This document shows, in pieces, positions 1-7,633 of a stretch of 10,278 nucleotides of DNA (its first letter is position 1; every line of letters begins with the position of its first letter). The notes beneath the pieces were generated by a model, which ran no database searches, had not been told where the DNA came from, and saw nothing but the letters and a program-made list of their open reading frames with translations. A program made the position numbers and the translations under genes. This DNA comes from Larix sibirica (taxonomy: Eukaryota > Streptophyta > Pinopsida > Pinales > Pinaceae), in the NCBI GenBank assembly GCA_004151065.3, contig NWUY0300050230.1:15239-25516 (forward strand). The letters are read 5' to 3'.

Positions 1-1020
1 CATGTCTCCCACGTGTATTCATGCATGGTTTTAATGCATTCACTTCCATGTTTATGTATCATGTTCAAGGTAATCAATGGGTTTGTGACTAAGCCATTAC
101 ATTATAGATCAACTGTGGAGAGCTTGCCTCGATATGAGGCCAAATAAGGCCTCCAAATCGGTGATTGGTCCAAAGGTAAAAGCAAGCCAAAAACTTAGCA
201 TATAATTTTTTGAAAACAGTGCACGACTAATACAATAGGTCAAAACCGATTTCTATAGTCCCTGCAAGCCAAGGCAATGACTAATAAATAAGATAAAAGA
301 ATAATAACAAGGGTTTCTAGCATCAAAGTCCTTGCCTTGAAAAAAAATGAAATGAAAATTTTGTTGAATATTAGAAGCTCTTGTAAGAGAATATGTCGTA
401 TTTTCTAAATCATTTTAGATTAGTGTATTTTTTGAATCCTTTTGAGTTTTCTTATGTTAGTTATCTCTGCAATCATAGAGGCCTGAAAGTGACATTAACT
501 ACAATGCAGATATTGCATAAAAAGCATTTGGTAGCAAATGTAAAAATTGGCTTATGTAGTGCAAAAGGTATGTTCAAATCCAATGAGGTATAATTGTTCC
601 TCCACTATGTTTTCCATTACTATGAAAGAACAAAGAAACATAAAGAGATTAGTTGGATACTAACAATGATTTAATTAATGATGTGGCATAATTAATGTGT
701 TTTTCAGACATGTGGAATAGGGGATAGGATGTGAGGAAAATGGATAGATTTTTAATCTCACGTTTTTAGTTGATTCATATGACAAACAACGGGTAAATAG
801 GTGTGTATCGAATTTAAATAGATTTTAAAACTCTTTTTAATAAACTAAGAATAATATTTTACAGTCACAAATATCCTCTGATATTTTTGATACCAGAAAT
901 TATAAATCACAATTTATAATGTATTTTACATATTCACCATCATTCTATATAAATCGGGTCATATTCGAGAACAACGATTACAGTCAAATGTGTATATTCA
1001 TTCCTCAACAATAGAATCTG
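1..1020. other. AT-rich non-coding region
   Basis: No coding stretch here is convincing; the short open frames are of the length expected by chance in AT-rich DNA. Visible details are a G-box core CACGTG at 10-15, a perfect 6-bp inverted repeat with a 6-base loop at 136-153 (GAGGCC/GGCCTC), and a TATA-like TATATAAA at 946-953. None can be tied to a transcript, although the TATA-like motif lies about 600 bases upstream of the C2-like exon. Confidence 0.6.
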
Positions 1021-1253
1021 TCAAATTAAACCTAAATCAAATGTCTGGGTTGTACAAATAGGGCCGAGACAATGAGGATATTCTTTGGGTCTTGTATTGG
1101 AATAAAATTATAATTAATAGTAGTTGCGGTGGATTATATAGATGAACTTTATTCTTGTGATCAAATTAAACCTAAATCAAATGCCTCAATTGTACAAATA
1201 GGGTCGACCTATTGGATTAAAATTCTAATTAACAATAGCTACGATGGATTATT
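1021..1253. repeat. Diverged two-unit tandem repeat
   Basis: Unit 1 (about 1021-1138) and unit 2 (about 1161-1253) both begin TCAAATTAAACCTAAATCAA, continue through TTGTACAAATAGGG, and end near ATGGATTAT or GTGGATTAT. Unit 1 carries roughly 25 extra bases in the middle, and about 22 bases separate the units. The units have many point differences, so the duplication is old. I see no coding potential and no terminal inverted repeats. Confidence 0.75.
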
Positions 1254-1271
1254 TTGAGCAGTCAACCATTC

Positions 1272-1446
1272 CATTCATACGATGGTAATTCATATGATAA
1301 TTGGAAAAATGGAATCCATTACTCTCTTTCCATGCTTAATACCATAAAATATGCAGCCATGACTTGAAAAGGTAGTTACCAGGTCAAAAGTCTAATTATT
1401 CAAAACAATCAGTTTGTCTCTAAAGCTTAGAAGCCAAACCCAAGAA
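1272..1446 (+). repeat. Direct repeat copy 1, upstream of the C2-like exon
   Basis: This copy matches 1735-1896 in the same orientation. Both begin ATTCATACGATGG and share a nearly identical core, AGTCTAATTATTCAAAACAA, then the run AATCAGTTTG, ending near AACCCAAGAA. Small indels separate them; copy 1 has about 15 extra bases around 1305. It does not begin TG or end CA, and no methionine-tRNA primer site follows it, so it does not look like an LTR. It would lie in the proximal promoter of the exon at 1578 if that exon is transcribed. Confidence 0.8.
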
Positions 1447-1571
1447 ATAGGTGGTGTGCGCTATAATTATCCTGTAACAATTACATGAAGACTTTCATCA
1501 TCTACGAATAACAGATCAGAGCGTAGGTTTTCCCAAGCAGGAGAAGAAGCAGCAACAGGAGGAGGATCAAG

Positions 1572-1577
1572 ATGTAG
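1572..1577 (+). promoter_or_regulatory. Start-stop upstream ORF (ATGTAG) abutting a main ATG
   Basis: The leader ends in ATG TAG ATG: a minimal upstream ORF of one start codon and one stop codon sits directly before, and in frame with, the ATG at 1578. The 30 bases before it are purine-rich with AGAAGAAGCAGC-type runs, as in many plant 5' leaders. Start-stop elements of the AUG-UAA type are known to stall ribosomes in some plant leaders (for example the boron transporter gene NIP5;1). A regulatory role here is an inference only. Confidence 0.35.
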
Positions 1578-1670
1578 ATGGGAATTCTTGAAGTGCTGCT
1601 CGTTAACGTTGAGGGGTTGAAGAATTTTTGTTTTCTTTGTATTGTATTCTCATCCCTATTGATTTCTTAG
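1578..1670 (+). CDS. Putative first exon of a small plant C2-domain protein (ERG3-like), possibly degenerate
   Basis: The frame opens with ATG at 1578 and reads M-G-I-L-E-V-L-L-V-N-V-E-G-L-K-N, then runs to a stop at 1668-1670. The first 16 residues closely match the N-terminal beta-strand of plant single-C2 proteins of the elicitor-responsive protein 3 / 16-kDa phloem protein type. That family is typically about 150 residues and binds phospholipid, often with calcium. The next residues, F-C-F-L, align with the family's T-D-F/Y-L, so the first calcium-loop aspartate would be cysteine here. A possible but weak splice donor is GT at 1639 (CTTT|GTATTG). No exon with the family's M-D-P-Y-V motif was found downstream, so this is either a first exon with a long intron or an orphaned exon copy. 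A GA-rich leader precedes it. The family match is from memory of the motif, not from a search. Confidence 0.5.
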   Translation: MGILEVLLVNVEGLKNFCFLCIVFSSLLIS

Positions 1671-1734
1671 CTTCTCAACTCTGTATTTTAAAGGCTGTAG
1701 GCGGTATGTTCAATTCCAGAATTCGTTATTTTGC

Positions 1735-1896
1735 AATTCATACGATGGAAATTCATATGATAACTAGAAAATTAGTCTCTCTGTGCTTAACACCATAAAA
1801 TATGGAGCCATGATTTTCAAAGGCAGTTACCCAGTCAAAAGTCTAATTATTCAAAACAATCAGTTTGCTCTCTAAGGTGAAGCCTAACCCAAGAAG
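1735..1896 (+). repeat. Direct repeat copy 2, downstream of the C2-like exon
   Basis: This is the second copy of the repeat at 1272-1446, in the same orientation, with roughly 85-90% identity by eye over the alignable part. Together the copies bracket about 290 bases holding the C2-like exon. No polypurine tract precedes it, which argues against a terminal-repeat miniature retrotransposon. A segmental duplication, or insertion of the exon-bearing segment between repeat copies, would both fit. Confidence 0.8.
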
Positions 1897-1973
1897 TCCA
1901 TGAGTTGATAGAGAAGAGAATCAAGAGAAATAGGCTTTAAGCATTTTTATATGAAATGTTTGCCTTCATTTTA

Positions 1974-2330
1974 ATGGAAATTAGTTAGCTCTTTCCAATC
2001 TTAGAAGAGAATGAAGGAAAAAGCGACAACTGCTATTGACAAGTAATAAGCCAAAAAACAAAATGAAATCAAGAAAAGCAAGAAAGCTTCCCTAAGCTTT
2101 CCTCCTCACATTGAAGGAAGTTTGTTTGCATTAATAATCGATTTTTTTTTTTTAATATTTTGTTGAATTGTTTTGTTCTTAATTTTTATGGTATAGCACC
2201 AATCATAATTGAAAGAAATTCTTATGGAAATTAAAATAATAAAAAAATAAGAAAAATAAACCAAAACTTTAGTTACACTTTAGAAATGTTGAAATATTAA
2301 ATGTACTTCTATAAAATTAATGGGGAAAAA
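1974..2330 (+). repeat. AT-rich dispersed repeat, copy 1
   Basis: This segment recurs at 2745-3362. Shared landmarks in order are ATGGAAATTA, TTTCCAATCTT, AAGCCAAAAAA, an AAAGCTT..CTAA..CTTTCCTC block, TTTTTATGGTATAG, and TTAGTTA.ACTTTA.AAATGTTG followed by GAAATATT. No coding capacity or terminal inverted repeats are visible. A poly-T run lies near 2142-2153. It may be an uncharacterised non-autonomous element or simply an old segmental duplication. Confidence 0.75.
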
Positions 2331-2744
2331 ATAAACTCTGCCTATATTAAAAATCTGATTTGACATTTTTATTATTTACTTGGGTTCTATTACCATTTAA
2401 AAATAAAAAATAAAACAATAGATTATTTTGAGTTGATTGTCCAAAATCTTATGGATACCCTAAAATTAAACTTTTAGTGATTTTAAAATTCATTTTCGAA
2501 ATTGTGGATCAAGGAAATTGATACCAAAAGGATAGCATGTCCTTTACTTTTTTATCTGTTATAAGTTTGTTTATTCAATGTAAACTTATATAATGACATT
2601 GACGAATCACATCATGGTTAAGATGATCATCTCAGTCAAAAGAATCTTACCTCATATCAAATGTTTGTAATGAATTAAAACAAAATGTCTTAGATTATTT
2701 TAAAGTTTGTATTTTTGCCTATAATTTTGCATTTAAGATTGGAA
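2331..2744. other. AT-rich spacer between repeat copies
   Basis: The spacer is very AT-rich with stops in every frame. I see no repeat partner for it in this window, no splice-bounded exon and no RNA-like fold. Confidence 0.5.
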
Positions 2745-3362
2745 ATGGAAATTAATTAGATGTTTCCAATCTTGTAAGAGAATTAAGGAAAAAATAACAA
2801 TTGTTATTGACACGAAACAAGCCAAAAAAACAGAATGAAATCAGGATTTGAGATAGAATGATAAAGACTTGCCAAAAAAATAGAATGAAAGAAGGAAAGC
2901 TTTAAGGAGATTGGATAGAAATTTGGTTAAGGGAAAGTTTCCTTAAGTTGCATTCATATCCTAAAATGAAAATTAATTATTGTATTTAAATGTTCAAACA
3001 CAATTAATTAGTTTGGAAAATAGCTTTTCATTTTTTTAATGTTATTGTATTTATTATTGCAAAATTGATATCAATTTTGATACACTATAATTATTAATTA
3101 GTTGTTCCCAAAAAAATAGAATGAAATAAGAAAGGTAGGAAAGCTTTCCTAAACTTTCCTCTCTAAATAAGTAAACTTGCATTAAGAATAGGAAATTCTT
3201 GTTTTTTTTGAAATTTTTTATTTTTCATTTTTATGGTATAGTGAGACAAATGCTTATGAAAATTAAAACAAATAAATAAAATGAAGAAAATGAACCACTA
3301 CTTTAGTTATACTTTATAAATGTTGAAATATTGAATCTACATCTATATAATTAATGGAAAAA
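2745..3362 (+). repeat. AT-rich dispersed repeat, copy 2 (interrupted)
   Basis: The left part (about 2745-2853) matches the start of the copy at 1974, and the right part (about 3108-3362) matches the rest. About 250 bases separate them. The short sequence CCAAAAAAAYAGAATGAAA occurs three times, near 2822, 2872 and 3109, as if the interruption arose by local duplication around it and expanded in steps. No terminal repeats or target-site duplication could be defined for the extra block. Confidence 0.7.
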
Positions 3363-4030
3363 CTTGAAAACAATAGTCTCTTCTACGACAGGGACTAACA
3401 AATGAAAAAGAGCCTATTTGTAAACATGCATCTTTTATTTATTGAAAAATTAACATACACCAAGACTTAGCAATATAATTTTATTTGAAGATGTCAATGT
3501 GAACATTTTTCTTCTACTATTTGAAATATGCTATTTGAAATAGACAAACAAACCTATGTCTATTTGTCCTTGCTTTTGAATTATTTTATATCAAAGACAT
3601 TTATTTTGACTAATTTACAGGGTTTGTTTGTTTGTTTTTAAATTTATATAGCTATTATCTATTAATATACAAAAAAGTTACAATAGTTCATATATGATTA
3701 ATAATTTGAGATTGATCTGCAAGCATAGAGATTATGTAGCTTATGGGAACCTAGAGTATTATAATTACGCACTAATGGTAAGCCAAAACTTTCACAACTT
3801 ATAGCCTTGGTACCATGCCTACTAGACCTAGGATTAAGAGGTAGACATTACAAAATTTGAAGTTGACTACCTACCCTTGACTAATAGTGCTATAGTGATA
3901 GGGCAGGTTGTAAAACATAGCGACTGGAAAAAAAACCTAACTTGCCTGCTACTTTAGAAACCCCCCAAAAAAACATAGAAGCACCTAGAGATTTGAAGGA
4001 GATGGTTTGTTTCATTTTTTGGATTTGCGT
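3363..4030. other. Non-coding region
   Basis: This stretch is AT-rich to about 3700 and less biased after that. I see no exon, RNA gene or repeat partner. Homopolymers occur at 3929-3936 (A8) and around 3961-3973 (C6 followed by A7), just downstream of the end of the minus-strand pseudogene. Confidence 0.5.
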
Positions 4031-5244
4031 CTAATACAATGTAGTCATCTTGGGGGTTTTGTTGTTTATCCTCAGTTGCCTAGCCAACGATGGATTTGGC
4101 TTGAGGCTATATGCCTCTATCTTATCCTTTACAACCTTGGCCTTGAGGCCCTAACGAACCTTGATAAAGGCATTGTATTTGGCCTCCATGGTTTCTAGCT
4201 TCATGAGAATGGTAGAATGAGCTCGAGTCTCATTCTCTTCCATAGGTTGGGCAATTAAGGACTTCACTAACTAGTAAATTTTAGAAATTTTTGAGATCTT
4301 AGTGTCTCTACTTCTGGAAAAACCCGTATCTAGAATCCATTGAAGGGCTCACACATGTTCTGCAGAAGTGAAGCCACGTATAGCAGTGGATTTCCTCTAT
4401 GACAACTTCTGAATGTGATTCATAGAACCGCTTGGTAGTGGCCATGACCTCTTGTTGTGCGCAAGGAATCTTCTTTGCGGCCTGCCTAGGTGGGACATTG
4501 ACCTTGCGAGGTCTTCCTCTACATAGATGATTGAGGAAACCCTTGTCTACCTCCTTAACCTGTGCCTTCCCCTTCTTGACCAACTATGGGCAATTCCCAG
4601 TATCCTCTGAGTCTGGTTAAAAATTTGTGGAGGGCACCTGAACTAGCGTAGTGAAGACCAAGTCAGTTTGCTTGATAGTGAATCCATGAATTACTTTTAT
4701 GTTCAAATAAGTCTGCCTCTTCTCAACCTTATTGTTGATAGAAGTCAAATTGTCCTTCACTCCAATCCTGCAACACAATCCTGCTATACAATACTTGGTC
4801 CAACACAATGGGGATTCTAGGTGGCCAAGTCCCAGGTCCTAACTCTTTATTGGCATCATGAAACAAAAAGCTTACATAGTTGAGAACACTCCAAGAGCTT
4901 GGTTCAATTCATTTAAACAACCGGATTCCAACCATGATTGTTTTCAAGACACGAGGGCTAAAGAAATGCATGAAGTTTAAGCTAATGAGACTAATTCCTG
5001 CCATAATTCCTCTTTGATATACATTGAAACTATTTGTTCTTCATTTCATTGCGAGCATGTGAAGATGGAGATTTCACATAATTTTAATTGATGTCACCAT
5101 ACCCTTTAGCCCAATGTTATCCCTTCCACTTGCGTTAACCATAATCCACCCAATACCACACAATTGAGTTATGAGTAACCTGCATAGTGTTACTTCTACC
5201 TTCTGCGTAGGCATTGAGCTAATCCATGTCTTATCAAACACCCT
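4031..5244 (-). pseudogene. Broken unidentified coding sequence, probably transposable-element derived
   Basis: Read on the minus strand, a protein-like frame runs from 5244 to 4729 with only three internal stops in 171 codons (TGA at 5074-5076, 5041-5043 and 4909-4911). It includes stretches such as V-F-D-K-T-W-I-S-S-M-P, F-M-H-F-F-S-P-R-V-L-K-T-I and G-T-W-P-P-R-I-P-I-V-L-D-Q-V-L, then D-W-S-E-G-Q-F-D-F. Coding then appears to shift to a second frame (4808-4308, stops at 4617-4619 and 4587-4589) containing an AT-hook-like R-G-R-P-R-K. A third frame (about 4243-4031, stop at 4151-4153) is charged and helix-like (M-K-L-E-T-M-E-A-K-Y-N-A-F-I-K). I do not recognise the family. The frame changes and nonsense codons show it is dead. 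A gag-like or plant-mobile-domain-like repeat protein is a guess from style and context; no protease, reverse transcriptase or transposase motif is visible. Confidence 0.5.
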
Positions 5245-5262
5245 TCATGATCAACCATCCAC

Positions 5263-5400
5263 GTGCAATTTACACATTTCACACATTTCTTATATTAGCT
5301 TGCATAATTGTAATTTTGCCTTAACCAACCCATCTCGATGCAATTTACAAGTTTCTTAAATGAGTTTTGATAATTTTAATTTTGCCTTAAACTAATTATC
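5263..5400. repeat. Diverged ~65-bp tandem repeat
   Basis: Unit 1 (about 5263-5327) and unit 2 (about 5337-5400) share TGCAATTTACA near the start and TAATTTTGCCTTAA near the end, with indels between. Unit 1 itself contains a short internal doubling of ACACATTTC. A G-box core CACGTG lies at the left edge (5260-5265). No coding role is evident. Confidence 0.6.
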
Positions 5401-5569
5401 CCACTTCTTATTATAATTTGTCCAATCAAGGCATGTTACTATTTCAGTAGCAACACAACTGACATAAAAGGTAATTGTTTTTTCATTTTAATTGGAATCT
5501 CTTTCATTTTTCCTCAAACCGCTTCTGGCATTGTGCAAAAGCTGTAATTGCTCGCTCTTGTTTAAAACC
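5401..5569. other. Region upstream of the first-exon segment
   Basis: No gene is visible. An imperfect inverted repeat (TGTTACT...AGTAGCAACA) lies near 5433-5456. If the exon at 5837 is real, this stretch is distal promoter; I see no clear TATA box in it. Confidence 0.4.
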
Positions 5570-5599
5570 GTTTATGGCCGTTTGGACAAGATATCTATC

Positions 5600-5758
5600 C
5601 GATCGCTGACCTATACAAAAAGCTAGTATGATAAAATTTTGCATTATGGCAGTCCTGAGTAATTGATATTTACTCGATTCCTGATTTGGCTCACCGATAA
5701 AAACAACTAAGAGTGACAGAATTTTGCATCATGGAAGGCCTGCGTAATTGATATTTAC
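5600..5758 (+). repeat. 85-bp tandem duplication upstream of the intact exon
   Basis: The run from AATTTTGCATTATGG at 5635 to ATATTTAC at 5673 recurs at 5720-5758 with a period of 85 bases. Preceding sequence (CGATCGCTGACC versus CGATTCCTGATT) extends the homology left to about 5600. Copy B has only one unit, so either A gained a unit or B lost one. The doubled segment ends about 80 bases before the putative ATG, where core promoter or leader sequence would lie. Confidence 0.7.
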
Positions 5759-5836
5759 GAACGGCGGCCCAAATCCAATTCATTGTTTCGCCGCAGCGGT
5801 TTGCTGGAGCGGACGTAAAAACTTAAAGAGGAAACG

Positions 5837-5923
5837 ATGGAGAATCGGCACAATACAACAACGGGGCCTGACGAGGAGGACGAATCATGGATACCCATGT
5901 CTGAGAAGAGGACAATTTACCTG
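5837..5923 (+). CDS. Putative first coding exon of an unidentified gene (29 codons)
   Basis: ATG at 5837 has A at -3 and G at +4, a favourable context. The frame encodes 29 residues, M-E-N-R-H-N-T-T-T-G then P-D-E-E-D-E-S-W-I-P and ending S-E-K-R-T-I-Y-L, acidic in the middle. It ends at CTG|GTACGT (5921-5926), a good plant splice donor in phase 0. Without splicing the frame would run only to a TAG near 5972. A GC- and CpG-richer leader precedes it, unlike the AT-rich surroundings. The damaged second copy at 6905 supports the reading: the duplicated segment aligns through the exon without indels. I do not recognise the protein. The ending T-I-Y-L could precede a haloacid-dehalogenase W-D-M-D-E-T motif, as in plant Eyes-absent phosphatases with short leaders, but that is speculative and no such exon was seen downstream. 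The acceptor used is unknown. Confidence 0.45.
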
Positions 5924-5929
5924 GTACGT
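5924..5929 (+). other. Splice donor GTACGT of the putative exon
   Basis: GTACGT follows the phase-0 codon CTG. The matching position in the duplicate (6992-6997) reads CTACGT, so the invariant G is lost there. Confidence 0.4.
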
Positions 5930-6080
5930 TACCAATCTTCCTTTGTCCCCGCATTTAGTCTCCATATCTGTTAGCTCAAAGCTACTGTAAGCTCAAGCTA
6001 AACAGGTGACCTACTTTACATTTGATACGTTTCACGGGTGGGTCTCAGAGGGGACTGATTTCCAAACAATCTGTTCTATT

Positions 6081-6710
6081 TTCTTTGGTTTTAGGGTTTC
6101 ATTTTATGGGTTTCATGACTTTAAGTGTTACAGGTTGTCTTTAGTATATAAATTAGGGCTTAGGGCCTACCTTCGATGGTTTGATAAATTTTTTTTTTCT
6201 ACCAATTAAGCCTTGTTATATTCTGTGCTATTGAGGTTATTTTTATTTTTGTCTGGTTTTCTTTATTTGACAGTTTTAGGGGTTTTAACACTCGTATCTG
6301 GTGCACAAATCTTGTTCTATGACATATTTTATGCATCCTGTAAATTATTAGCTGATGGGAAATTTTGTGTACCTTCTTTTCTCTTTGCAAATTTTTCTTT
6401 CCAAATTCGACATAAAAACTTATGCACCATTTTTTTCTATTTGGGACATTTGGTATCATTTGACTATTAATTAGAACAATATGGACATAGATTTAATACA
6501 AAAGTGTGGACCGAACACAGTCTCCATGAGCACCAATAGAAAAAACCACAAACCATCCAAGTAAAGAAGTTACCTAGCAACAGAAAAAAAAAGAAACTAC
6601 CAATTTTGGGAATAACATGGGGATGCAGACCCCGTGCTCCCCACAGTGACAGATGTCGAGAACTAGAAAATGTGAGAATTCCTTAAGTTAACACAAGAAC
6701 ANAATTCATG
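6081..6710. other. Unique spacer between the duplicated segments
   Basis: This ~630-base stretch has no partner elsewhere in the window. The open frames on both strands around 6199-6470 are opposite-strand shadows in T-rich DNA and do not look like protein. It contains a telobox-like TTAGGGTTT (6091-6099), a TATA-like motif (6145-6152), an inverted repeat GGGG/CCCC near 6619-6632, and the ambiguous base N at 6702. It would be intron if transcription starts upstream of copy A. Confidence 0.5.
6091..6152 (+). promoter_or_regulatory. Possible internal promoter motifs (telobox plus TATA-like)
   Basis: TTAGGGTTT, the complement of the plant telobox AAACCCTAA, is followed about 45 bases later by TATATAAA (6145-6152) and then a T/A-poor stretch TAGGGCTTAGGGCC. 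Teloboxes are common near plant transcription starts. No good ATG-initiated exon follows directly except the dead copy B, so this could be an obsolete or non-coding promoter, or chance in AT-rich sequence. Confidence 0.2.
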
Positions 6711-7148
6711 GTTTAATGGTCTCAATACGTAGATATCAATCCGATCACTGATCTATACAAAAAAACTAGGATGATGAAATTTTGCATTATGACAGTCCTG
6801 AGTAATTGATAGTTACGAACAGAGGCCCAAATCCAATTCATTGTTTCACCGCAACGATTTGCTGGATCTCAATGATCCAAACGTAAAAACTTAAAGAGGA
6901 AACGATGGATAATCGGTACAATACAAAAACAGGGCTTGACGAGGAGGATGAATCATGGATACCCATGTCTTAGAAGAGGACAATTTACCTGCTACGTTAC
7001 CAATCTTCCTTCATCCCCTCATTTAGTCTCCATATATGTTAGCTCAAAGCTACTGTAAGCTCAAGCTAAACATGTGACCTACTTTACATTTGATACATTT
7101 CACAGGTGGGTCTCAAAGGGGACTGATTTCCAAACAATCTGTTATTTT
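6711..7148 (+). repeat. Segmental duplication copy B (decayed)
   Basis: This is the direct duplicate of 5570-6080, best aligned from AGATATC at 6731. Compared with A it lacks the 85-bp tandem unit and has a 10-base gain in the leader (CTGGATCTCAATGATCC around 6861-6878). About nine CpG sites of A read as TG, CA or other non-CpG here, while every CpG in B is also present in A. The exon it carries is broken. Confidence 0.9.
6905..6991 (+). pseudogene. Dead duplicate of the 29-codon first exon
   Basis: The 87 bases align without gaps to the exon at 5837-5923 and differ at seven positions. Five change the product: Glu2 to Asp, His5 to Tyr, Thr8 to Lys, Pro11 to Leu, and Glu23 to a stop (TAG at 6971-6973). 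The splice donor GT is CT at 6992-6993. Both the frame and the splicing signal are therefore lost, so this copy cannot serve as the first exon. If the upstream copy is used instead, this segment would be skipped as intron. Confidence 0.6.
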
Positions 7149-7633
7149 AAGCGGAGGATTGAAATGGGTTATAGGTGACTGTTTTCATCGTCCACACTAC
7201 AAGGTTTTTGAATCAATTCTCGGCATTATGTGAGCAAAAACTGGCAAAAGTACATTGGTATGTTCATTTGCTGGTGAATTTTGTGCTAGTTGTTGTATTT
7301 CCTTTCTGCCTGCATTATTTTTTGGCTCTGTATTTACAATAGTCAAGAGACCATGGTGCCATCCTGAATTTCATTATTTGTGGGCCTCCAAATATACATA
7401 TTTTTTATTTTGCGCTAGTGAAGGTCAGGCTTGGAACGTAACTCAGTGCTTATCATGCACCCAGTTCTCATGGCTCAGGAGTTCCACACTGGTTATGAGT
7501 TTTCGAATAGGCCATCTGCTTATGATTTTGTTAATAGGCGTCCGGTGTCCCAAAGAAATGTCCAAATCAACCCCCTTTTGTTCCTCCCCCTAAATGGGAT
7601 CAAATAAATTTCCTAGAAATACGTGGGCCCTAG
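7149..7633 (+). pseudogene. Possible degenerate coding fragments, unidentified
   Basis: Two competing plus-strand frames look partly protein-like. One runs from about 7141 to 7593 with a single TGA at 7231-7233 and includes K-W-V-I-G-D-C-F-H-R-P-H-Y-K-V-F-E-S-I. The other (7422-7607, first ATG 7455) includes M-A-Q-E-F-H-T-G-Y-E-F-S-N-R-P-S-A-Y-D-F and would continue after a one-base frame change near 7575 as P-P-P-K-W-D-Q-I-N-F-L-E-I to a stop at 7631. A pyrimidine-rich acceptor-like site lies at 7401-7418. Open stretches of this length are expected a few times by chance in a window this size, so I hold this weakly and name no family. Confidence 0.2.

Larger units (their letters stand above)
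5570..6080 (+). repeat. Segmental duplication copy A (promoter, leader and first exon)
   Basis: From AGATATC at 5589 to about 6080 this copy aligns with 6731-7148 in the same orientation. Weaker similarity extends left to about 5570. The sequences are close to 90% identical by eye outside indels. Length differences are explained by an 85-bp tandem duplication present only in A and about 11 bases of small insertions in B. A contains the intact exon at 5837-5923 and a relatively CpG-rich leader (GCGGCC, TTCGCCGCAGCGG). Confidence 0.9.

Noticed and set aside
393-593. 66-codon plus-strand frame near the left edge
   Set aside because: Composition is what AT-rich random DNA gives; no homology, leader or splice sites are recognisable.
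5748-5990. 80-codon plus-strand frame overlapping the putative first exon
   Set aside because: It is a different frame across the leader and exon of copy A with no proper ATG. The frame from 5837 explains the donor position better, and copy B breaks at meaningful sites in that frame.
6199-6470. Overlapping opposite-strand open frames of 85-86 codons
   Set aside because: They are mirror shadows of one T-rich stretch, hydrophobic on one strand and lysine-rich on the other. They have no domain, no codon bias and no splice support.
7228-7260. P-loop-like A-K-T-G-K-S-T stretch after a TGA
   Set aside because: It lacks the required A/G four residues before G-K-S/T, follows a stop codon, and has no Walker B or other NTPase context.
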